Assembly (NCBI RefSeq): GCF_003815875.1
Contig: NZ_CP033924.1
Span: 4,712,001-4,776,000 of the forward strand
Source of the DNA: Chryseobacterium lactis
GTDB lineage: Bacteria > Bacteroidota > Bacteroidia > Flavobacteriales > Weeksellaceae
Reading direction: 5' to 3'
Length of the DNA stretch: 64,000 bases
The notes below the pieces were generated by a model. That model saw only the letters and a list, made by a program, of their open reading frames with translations. It was not told where the DNA came from and searched no databases. Positions 58,034 to 64,000 of the stretch are shown here, piece after piece. Position numbers and translations under genes: made by a program. How positions within the stretch are numbered: position 1 is the first letter of the stretch; the number at the start of each line of letters is the position of its first letter.

Positions 58034-58789
58034 ATGAACATCTTAAAAATACTGAAAAAATTCTTTATAGACAGTCAGATTTATGTCTCCTTAATGGGAA
58101 CTCTTTTTGCAGTATTTTTTATGAAGGAGCAAAACACATTCCGTTTCCCTACTATGCTGCTTATTTTCATCACTTATTTCAGTGGTTATCTTTATACTAA
58201 GTATCAATACACCCAACATTTTTTTAAAATTTTAGTCTTAAATGCAGTAGCCGGAATCATATGTGCTTTTCTGATTATTCACAATCATAATGAGATCAGA
58301 CTTCTGAAATGGTTTGTCATTGTAGTCCTGGGATTATTGTATAATAGTTTTTTTCTGGATGTTTACATTCGGAAAATTCCCCTTCTGAAAGTCTTTTATG
58401 TGGGGCTCGTTTGGGCATTGGTCAATTGCTGGCTTACTTTACCGGAATTTAATCTGCCTATTTTCCTGATCAGCTTTTTCTTTATTACAGCCCTTGTACT
58501 TCCTTTTGATATCAGGGATATGAACAGTGATACGGTAAAGACTTTTCCAATGATGATAGGAGTTCAGAATACGAAATATATTGCCTATGCCCTGGTTTTT
58601 ATAAGCAGTATTATTGCCGTTTTTTATCTTAAACCTCTGTATGCGGCTTCTTTTTTTCTTTCCAGTATTATTACTTATATTTTCATTTATTTCGCTGAAA
58701 ATAAAAGAGATGACACCTATTTTTCATTTGGAGTGGAAACTTGTTCCGCACTTCCTTTTTTATTTTTAGTAATAATGGAGTATTTTTGA
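58034..58789 (+). CDS. UbiA-like prenyltransferase-family membrane protein
   Basis: The 251-residue protein has about eight membrane helices. LVLPFDIRDMNSDTVKTFPMMIG resembles the second Asp-rich loop (DxxxD) of UbiA-family prenyltransferases, and the closing helices fit the fold. The first Asp-rich motif, usually NDxxD in helix 2, is not seen: the region reads YLYTKYQYTQHF. It may therefore be a divergent member without prenyl transfer activity. It precedes recF by 3 bp and diverges from the macroglobulin gene with only 18 bp between starts. Confidence 0.6.
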   Translation: MNILKILKKFFIDSQIYVSLMGTLFAVFFMKEQNTFRFPTMLLIFITYFSGYLYTKYQYTQHFFKILVLNAVAGIICAFLIIHNHNEIRLLKWFVIVVLGLLYNSFFLDVYIRKIPLLKVFYVGLVWALVNCWLTLPEFNLPIFLISFFFITALVLPFDIRDMNSDTVKTFPMMIGVQNTKYIAYALVFISSIIAVFYLKPLYAASFFLSSIITYIFIYFAENKRDDTYFSFGVETCSALPFLFLVIMEYF

Positions 58790-58792
58790 CGA

Positions 58793-59872
58793 ATGATTAT
58801 CAAGAAGCTTTCTCTTTACAATTTCAAAAACCATTCAGAAAAAAAGTTTGAATTTTCCCCACAGATCAACTGCTTTGTAGGTAATAACGGGGTAGGAAAA
58901 ACCAATATTCTGGATGCTCTTCATTATTTATCGGTAGGAAAAAGTTTTTTGGGAAATACAGATCTGAATAATATCAAAATAGAGGAGGATTTTTTCACTC
59001 TTGATGCTGAAATTCAGAATGAAGACAGCGAAGATATCATCAGAATTACCCAACCGAAAGAAGCAAAAAAAGTCATTAAGAAAAATGATAAAAGCTACGA
59101 CAGACTTGCCGATCATATCGGTTATCTACCGAGCGTGATGATTTCGCCGTATGATTCAAATCTTATTTCGGATTCCGGGGAAAGCAGAAGAAAGTTTCTG
59201 GATGCCATGATTTCGCAGACCGATTCTGAGTATCTTTATGACCTTATACAATATCAGAAAACAATACAGCAGAGAAATGCTTTATTAAAATATTTTGCCA
59301 AAAACAGAACCTGGGATAAAGATTCTCTTGAAATTTATGATGATCCGATCACCCGATTCGGGACAAAGATATTCAACAAAAGAAAGGAATTCGTAGAACA
59401 GTTAAATCCTATCGTTAAGAACTTTTATCAGATTATTTCAGGAGGTAACGAAACCGTATCGGTTATTTACGAATCTCATTTACTGGAAAATTCTTTCGGG
59501 GAACTTTTAAAAGAAAGCATCGAAAGAGATCGCATGCTTACCTACACTTCGAAAGGCATTCACAAAGATGATCTTCTTTTCGAGATGGATCATGTTTTAA
59601 TTAAAAAAATAGGATCTCAGGGACAGCAGAAGTCGTTTCTGATTTCATTAAAATTAGCTCAGATGAACCTTGTAAAAGAGCTCACCAACAAAACACCAAT
59701 TCTTTTACTTGATGATATTTTTGATAAACTTGACGATACCAGAGTTTCACAGTTGATTGAACTCGTAAATAAAGAAAATTTCGGACAGATTTTTATTACG
59801 GATACTCATAGAGAACGTACGGAAAGTGTGGTAAAGAAAATTAATGAGGAAAGTATTATTTTTGAGATATAA
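58793..59872 (+). CDS. recF: DNA replication and repair protein RecF
   Basis: The 359-residue SMC-like ATPase has Walker A GNNGVGKTN (about residue 29), signature GSQGQQKSFLISLKLAQ and Walker B PILLLDDIFDKLDDTR with the D-loop. The N-terminal LSLYNFKNHSEKKFEFSP and the Q-loop region complete the family. RecF loads RecA at gaps with RecO and RecR. It is co-transcribed with the upstream UbiA-like gene. Its genomic neighbours are not dnaA/dnaN, the order known in many other bacteria. Confidence 0.96.
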   Translation: MIIKKLSLYNFKNHSEKKFEFSPQINCFVGNNGVGKTNILDALHYLSVGKSFLGNTDLNNIKIEEDFFTLDAEIQNEDSEDIIRITQPKEAKKVIKKNDKSYDRLADHIGYLPSVMISPYDSNLISDSGESRRKFLDAMISQTDSEYLYDLIQYQKTIQQRNALLKYFAKNRTWDKDSLEIYDDPITRFGTKIFNKRKEFVEQLNPIVKNFYQIISGGNETVSVIYESHLLENSFGELLKESIERDRMLTYTSKGIHKDDLLFEMDHVLIKKIGSQGQQKSFLISLKLAQMNLVKELTNKTPILLLDDIFDKLDDTRVSQLIELVNKENFGQIFITDTHRERTESVVKKINEESIIFEI

Positions 59873-60083
59873 ATGGGATATGAGTTTCTGAATCAAGAAT
59901 TAAAGCTATGATTTAAAGACAATTACATCCTATTTCATAAAATAAAAAAGGTATTAATAACAAAAAAAGGTAAAATCAATTTATCTAAAAAATGGGTACA
60001 AGAAAATTGGAATATAAATAAATAATTTACATTTTTGCACTCCTTTCAAATCACTTAAAACCTCGAACCCACACAACACAATT

Positions 60084-60377
60084 ATGAAGAAGAAAAAACG
60101 TGAATATCAATCCTCTGAACTGGTAAAGTCTTTTGCCAGAATCCACGGTTTTGAGGGAAAACTAGTTGCATTTGAAATTAAAGATTTTCTTGAAGATTAT
60201 CTTGACGAGAGCCTTTTCAAAGAGATCAGAAGTGTAAATATAGAAAACGGGTGCGTTATTATCAGAATTGATTCACCATTACTAAAACATGATTTTAAAA
60301 TGCGTAAAAGCTTTTATTTAAAAAAGTTTCAGGACAAATTCGGTGAGGATAAGTTTGATGATCTGCAAATATTTTAA
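60084..60377 (+). CDS. DUF721 (DciA-like) protein
   Basis: The 97-residue protein matches DUF721: YQSSELVKSFARIHGFEGKLVAFEIKDFLEDYLDESLF, then the strand GCVIIRIDSPLLKHDFKMRKSFYLKKFQDKFG. DciA is the loader or partner of replicative helicase in many bacteria lacking DnaC, and its domain is of this family. It follows recF with a 211-bp AT-rich gap in which TTTACATTTTTGC at about 60030 is a near-match to a -7 box. Replication-related role inferred from family and recF next to it. Confidence 0.85.
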   Translation: MKKKKREYQSSELVKSFARIHGFEGKLVAFEIKDFLEDYLDESLFKEIRSVNIENGCVIIRIDSPLLKHDFKMRKSFYLKKFQDKFGEDKFDDLQIF

Positions 60378-60443
60378 AAAAAAACGCAAGATAATTCAAG
60401 GATAATTGATATATTTAGAATCTAAAACTAAAATCAAATTACC

Positions 60444-60602
60444 ATGAAAAAAGTACTTGCTTTAAAAAAGCTAACAAAAAAAGAGTTAAAACAAATCAGC
60501 GGCGGAGATCGGCCAGTATGTTGTAAAAGAGATTGCGCAACAGATGAATGTATTGAATGGGGATCATTTCCAACATTGTGCCCTATTACTGATTGTAGAT
60601 AA
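60444..60602 (+). CDS. GG-leader Cys-rich peptide (52 aa)
   Basis: Reading from ATG 60444 gives 52 residues. The leader MKKVLALKKLTKKELKQISGG ends in Gly-Gly (residues 20-21). The 31-residue core has six cysteines (26, 27, 31, 36, 46, 51), including a CC pair, and ends TDCR. The arrangement resembles the other orphan peptide at 10627-10767 only in its leader. The gene has a -7-like TATATTTA about 35 bp upstream and a terminator at 60643-60671. No modification enzyme or exporter is adjacent; the C39 exporter 47 kb away could act on it. It was too short for usual gene cut-offs. Confidence 0.75.
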   Translation: MKKVLALKKLTKKELKQISGGDRPVCCKRDCATDECIEWGSFPTLCPITDCR

Positions 60603-60642
60603 TAATAAACTGTTGCAGTAATGCGACATTTGGGATAACAAA

Positions 60643-60671
60643 AAACAGACTGGCTTTGAGGCAGTCTGTTT
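60643..60671 (+). terminator. Bidirectional terminator after the GG-leader peptide
   Basis: AAACAGACTG-GCTTTGAGG-CAGTCTGTTT (10-bp perfect stem) with T runs on both strands; it also closes the convergent membrane-protein gene at 60695. Confidence 0.85.
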
Positions 60672-60694
60672 TTTATTTATATTATTAGATCTAA

Positions 60695-62725
60695 TTAATG
60701 CTCTTCCGATTTATTAGAAATCGTACTACTCATCAGGTCATCGGCTTGTTTATCTAAACCTGAACGTAATGGTAAGAAGAACTTCAACGGATGTTTTATG
60801 AAGTATCTGAAAATCTCTTTATAAATTTCGCTTACCTGTCCAAAGTTCATTTTTCTTGACCTGAATGCAAGGAACATCGATAAACTAAAACTCACCAGAA
60901 AGTTGAAAAATCCTATTAAAAATACTGTAAAAAATGACATCCAAAAGGTATAGGAATCAACCGAAAAGTCTTTTCCGTACAATCCTAAGGCAAAGTTTCC
61001 GGCTGCAAAGGTAATGTGTCTGATGTCCAGATCAAGTCCGAAGAATAGACCTACAGGTGCCGTAGCACCTAGGAAAACCCCAAACCAGAAGTTGGAAACG
61101 ATTCCCGGCCAGTTTTTAGCATAATATTTTGATAATCCTTTGGCAAACTTTTTCCCAAAGAAATTTCTGATTGAAAGGTTTTTTGCAATTCTTTCCGGAA
61201 TCTGATAGAACACGGAATTATTCCCGATATTTCCCGAAATAATCCCTGAAATAAACAGATAGAAACCAGCAATACTGGCATGCAAAATAGCTTTGGATTT
61301 AAAAGGATCAAGGTCTTTTAATAATTTATCAGAACGATCAACCGCCAGGTTTTGTGAGAAAAATACATCCAGTCCATAGATAATGGCAAGTGCGATCGGA
61401 AAGGCAAGCAAAACATTTCCCACAAAGGCAATAAACTGACTTCTGAACAGTTTTGAAACAAGATGGGCAAATTCAGTATTATGTCTTTTACTGTTTCCTT
61501 CCTCGGATAAAACTTTAGTCATTGTAGCAGCGGTCATCGCCGGCTGTTTTGTGGCTAATGTGAATCCCATCAGATAAATCATCACGAATCCCATCGCATA
61601 ATTCATTGAGTACAAAAATGCATGTGAGAAATCACTTCCCGGAATATATCCGTACAACATTTTCAATACGCAAAGCGCTCCTACAATAATCCCACCACCA
61701 CTTGCCTTATAGAACATGGTCATATATTCTTTTCGGGTTGATGTGATATAATGTGCTCCGGCTTCTGCGGTATGATTGGTAATAAGGTGAGAAATCAACC
61801 TTGTACTATCATTAATCAGGTCTGCAATATTGTTCTTATGAGACTTGTAATTTAATATATTAAAGACCAGTTGCTTGGATTTAATCAGAACATCTTCATC
61901 AGTATCAATCACCAGCAGCTGTATGATTTCGTAGATTCTTTCTGTCTGCTGACGAATCTTCAGCAGTGATTGATTAATCTTCCCTGAAATCCCATATTTA
62001 GCGGAATTTTTAAAAGCGATATTAACAAACTCCTGACATTGTTCTGCATAAATCTTGATCTGCTTATATCTGCTGTCTTTGGAATGCAGCTGCATTTCAG
62101 GATCCTTTACCAGGTCTTCTGCCAAAGTTTCAAGCTCATTTTGAAGGGCGAGGAACGGGTTATCAAGATTCCTGTATTGAGGTGCCATTCTTACCACTTC
62201 TACTTCCATGGCCATTCCTGTTACCCTCCAGGAAAGGATATTCATCGAGAAAATAAGCTCCTTTTTTACATTTGGTTTGATAATAAAATCTGAAGCTCCC
62301 ATAAGGTTCAGAAATTCATCAATTTCATTTTCAGGAAGGTTGTGAAGGTATTGTAAATCCTTTTTTGGTCTTAAACACACGTTGTCGATCATGTACCATA
62401 TGGTCTTTTCATTTTCAACGGGTGGCAGCACCTTGTTTAATATTCTCTTTTTAAGTTCCGGAAAGAAGGCATTTTCAGAAAGAATATTAGCCTCTGTCAA
62501 AGACAAATTGAAAGGCCTTCCTTTAAAAATATTGTGGATGTAATGTTTAAAATTATCGGCAAAATTAGGATTGCTTCTGAGAAAATTGAGCACATCTGTA
62601 AAATCAGCTTTTTTTACACTCTCCAAAAACTCTGCAAATGGTTCTAAAGAAAGCGTTTCGTTCTTAAAAGAAAAATATTTTTTAAGAACTGACTCAAAAT
62701 TTGTGCTGGAACTAAAGAATTTCAT
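60695..62725 (-). CDS. Gcr-type 'site-specific recombinase' membrane protein (PF10136)
   Basis: The 676-residue protein matches the family annotated as site-specific recombinase (SpecificRecomb). It has a soluble helical N-terminal half (residues 1-335, NEKTIWYMIDNVCLRPKKDLQYLHNL) and at least six membrane helices after about residue 345 (IVGALCVLKMLYGYIPGSDFSHAFLYSMNYAMGFVMIYLMGFTLATKQPAMTAATM, then FVGNVLLAFPIALAIIYGLDVFF and others). No tyrosine- or serine-recombinase active site is visible, so the name is doubtful; a membrane function is likelier. Own transcript between a shared terminator and mtgA. Confidence 0.75.
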   Translation of the reverse strand: MKFFSSSTNFESVLKKYFSFKNETLSLEPFAEFLESVKKADFTDVLNFLRSNPNFADNFKHYIHNIFKGRPFNLSLTEANILSENAFFPELKKRILNKVLPPVENEKTIWYMIDNVCLRPKKDLQYLHNLPENEIDEFLNLMGASDFIIKPNVKKELIFSMNILSWRVTGMAMEVEVVRMAPQYRNLDNPFLALQNELETLAEDLVKDPEMQLHSKDSRYKQIKIYAEQCQEFVNIAFKNSAKYGISGKINQSLLKIRQQTERIYEIIQLLVIDTDEDVLIKSKQLVFNILNYKSHKNNIADLINDSTRLISHLITNHTAEAGAHYITSTRKEYMTMFYKASGGGIIVGALCVLKMLYGYIPGSDFSHAFLYSMNYAMGFVMIYLMGFTLATKQPAMTAATMTKVLSEEGNSKRHNTEFAHLVSKLFRSQFIAFVGNVLLAFPIALAIIYGLDVFFSQNLAVDRSDKLLKDLDPFKSKAILHASIAGFYLFISGIISGNIGNNSVFYQIPERIAKNLSIRNFFGKKFAKGLSKYYAKNWPGIVSNFWFGVFLGATAPVGLFFGLDLDIRHITFAAGNFALGLYGKDFSVDSYTFWMSFFTVFLIGFFNFLVSFSLSMFLAFRSRKMNFGQVSEIYKEIFRYFIKHPLKFFLPLRSGLDKQADDLMSSTISNKSEEH

Positions 62726-62738
62726 TAGTACAAAGATA

Positions 62739-63383
62739 CTATTTCAAACTCACATTCCTCATCTGTCTCATGATCCAATTGTGTTTCTTTCTTAAATAAG
62801 GTGAAGGATTTTTTGGATCATACTTCTTTGGATTCGGTAATACTGCGGCAATCCAGGCAGCATCTGAAGCACTTAAGTCTTTAGATGATTTTCCAAAATA
62901 ATATTGAGCGGCCGCTTCCACTCCAAAAACACCCTTCCCCATTTCAATAGAATTCAGGTATCTTTCAAGAATAATGTCTTTGCTCCATACCTTTTCGATA
63001 ATAAAAGTGTAGACGGCTTCCAGTCCTTTTCTGACCCAGCTTCTGCCCTGCCATAGGAAAACATTTTTTGCCGTCTGTTGGGAAATGGTACTTCCGCCTC
63101 TTATTTTTTTCCCTTGTTCATTATGCTTCATCGCTTTTTCGATTGCGGTGTAATCAAATCCGTTATGGTCAAAAAACTTCTGATCTTCTGATGCAATAAC
63201 TGCTTTCTTCACATTATTTCCCATTTCATCGTAGGAAATATAGTCTCTGTGCAGCTTTCCGTATTCGAAAAGTCCTCCTATCTGAGTGATCGTGATTGGC
63301 GGATTAAAAAATCGACCCCAGATGATAAACACAACATTCATTACTAGAATGATAAAGATAAGCTGTTTAATTTTTTTCCACAT
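62739..63383 (-). CDS. mtgA: Monofunctional peptidoglycan glycosyltransferase
   Basis: The 214-residue protein has one N-terminal membrane helix (QLIFIILVMNVVFIIWGRFF) and a GT51 domain: AVIASEDQKFFDHNGFDY with the catalytic Glu, KIRGGSTISQQTAKNVFLWQGRSW, RKGLEAVYTFIIEKVWSKDIILERYLNSIEMGKGVFGVEAAAQYYFGKS, and the second conserved Glu in NSIEMG. It polymerises lipid II glycan chains on the outer face of the inner membrane. It lies 13 bp upstream of the recombinase-like gene, with the stop of the next-upstream gene 41 bp away. Confidence 0.95.
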   Translation of the reverse strand: MWKKIKQLIFIILVMNVVFIIWGRFFNPPITITQIGGLFEYGKLHRDYISYDEMGNNVKKAVIASEDQKFFDHNGFDYTAIEKAMKHNEQGKKIRGGSTISQQTAKNVFLWQGRSWVRKGLEAVYTFIIEKVWSKDIILERYLNSIEMGKGVFGVEAAAQYYFGKSSKDLSASDAAWIAAVLPNPKKYDPKNPSPYLRKKHNWIMRQMRNVSLK

Positions 63384-63424
63384 AACTTTATAAAAGGAAA
63401 GGCAAAAATAAGCAATAGTCCGGC

Positions 63425-64000
63425 TTACTGCAACTCTTTCATATAAGTCAACTGATAATTTGGTAAAAGTTCCGGATGAAAGATTTTAATATAGTCTTTC
63501 AGGATAAGATCAGCTCTTACAGCACCGCTTTCAAAGAAATCATTGGCTTTTTGTCTTTCCTTACCACTGATCGTATAGATTTTCCCCTTATTGAATACGT
63601 CAAGTTTACCATAAAACCCGTTCATTTTCAGCATTTCACTTTTAGAAGCATGGTTTCCGGCGTTCACCCAGTACTGAACTCCTCCTGATTTTGCATATAC
63701 CTCTTCAAAGCCCATAGTTAAAGCTTTTTCATCTTTATTATCTTTTAAAATATAAGAAGCATTGGCATCTGCAATATAATGGGCTACGGAAGTATTTCCA
63801 CCCGGAAGATACCAAATGTCGCCATACATTTCATTAGCCAGAACAACAGGCTTTTCTTTTGCTGTTAAAGCCAATTGTTTTAATTCATTATAGTTTTTCT
63901 CAATTTCCTGAAATTTAGTATCTGCTTCTTTTTCTTTTGCTAACAATTCTCCAAATAGCTTTATATAGGCAGTTTTGTCCAATGGTTGCTGTTCCATATA
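63425..64000 (-). CDS. ABC transporter substrate-binding protein (TroA/BtuF-like), 5' end cut by window
   Basis: The visible 191 codons run off the window edge; the first in-window Met is probably internal since such proteins are about 350-380 residues. The segment shows the C-terminal lobe of the helical-backbone binding-protein fold for iron-siderophores or cobalamin: EKEADTKFQEIEKNYNELKQLA (backbone helix), PVVLANEMYGDIWYLPGGNTSVAHYIADANASYIL, AKSGGVQYWVNAGNHASKSEM, KGKIYTISGKERQKANDFFESGAVRADLILKDYIKIFHPEL. Metal or heme type ligand not readable here. Upstream partners lie outside the window. Confidence 0.75.
   Translation of the reverse strand, partial: YMEQQPLDKTAYIKLFGELLAKEKEADTKFQEIEKNYNELKQLALTAKEKPVVLANEMYGDIWYLPGGNTSVAHYIADANASYILKDNKDEKALTMGFEEVYAKSGGVQYWVNAGNHASKSEMLKMNGFYGKLDVFNKGKIYTISGKERQKANDFFESGAVRADLILKDYIKIFHPELLPNYQLTYMKELQ

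Overview
The window is a low-GC (mid-30s % by eye) bacterial chromosome segment from a flavobacterium, most likely Chryseobacterium or a close Weeksellaceae relative. Supporting signs are SusC/SusD proteins, many TonB-era outer-membrane lipoproteins, a single-chain PurL, flavobacterial promoters (TTTG / TAnnTTTG), few Shine-Dalgarno sites and short GG-leader 'bacteriocin-like' peptides. No rRNA, tRNA, CRISPR array, phage or transposase gene was seen. Almost everything from 1 to 58015 and from 60695 to the end is on the minus strand; plus-strand genes are at 34207-35224 and 58034-60602.

Layout. 1-9801: housekeeping (purL, purB) plus a GyrI-like protein, an SGNH hydrolase, a barstar-family protein, a serine hydrolase and a WG-repeat protein. 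9802-10767: a small accessory patch with two copies of a 51-bp palindromic repeat, a small membrane protein and an unlisted GG-leader Cys-rich peptide. 10946-23397: the standout region, a class I lanthipeptide operon. In transcription order it holds a TonB-dependent receptor, five tandem precursor genes on a 260-bp period, a terminator-like hairpin, a LanC-like protein that has lost all three zinc ligands, an intact LanC, a luciferase-like flavin oxidoreductase, a full-length LanB dehydratase and a C39-peptidase ABC exporter. The last five genes overlap or are separated by 3-5 bp. 23560-24539: two secreted paralogues of unknown function.

24636-33857: a polysaccharide utilisation locus (SusC, SusD, a glucoamylase-domain/GH144-like lipoprotein, an esterase, a GH3 beta-glucosidase), best read as a beta-glucan, possibly beta-1,2-glucan, system. 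susC and bglX share a 28-nt promoter element. 34207-47250: small housekeeping and stress genes, including a deoxynucleoside kinase, an ArsC-like protein, a 1121-bp tandem duplication of a glutaminyl-cyclase-like lipoprotein gene, a Na+/H+ antiporter, a bestrophin, VOC proteins and DUF proteins. 47557-51162: a three-gene efflux operon (TolC, HlyD-type lipoprotein, ABC-2 permease) with no ATPase gene. 51163-51576: an intergenic region with a consensus promoter and several hairpins that could encode a small RNA. 51577-58015: ecotin and a giant alpha-2-macroglobulin-like protein without a thioester, apparently a protease-inhibitor operon. 58034-60602: a UbiA-like membrane protein, recF, a DUF721 protein and a second unlisted GG-leader Cys-rich peptide. 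60695-64000: a Gcr-type 'recombinase' membrane protein, mtgA and the 3' part of a substrate-binding protein cut by the window edge.

How the parts work together. In the lan operon LanB should dehydrate Ser/Thr in the precursor cores, LanC should close thioether rings, the flavoenzyme may tailor the product, and the C39 ABC protein should cut after the Gly-Gly leader and export it. In the sugar locus SusCD would import oligosaccharides released by the surface lipoprotein hydrolase, and the GH3 enzyme would finish them to glucose.
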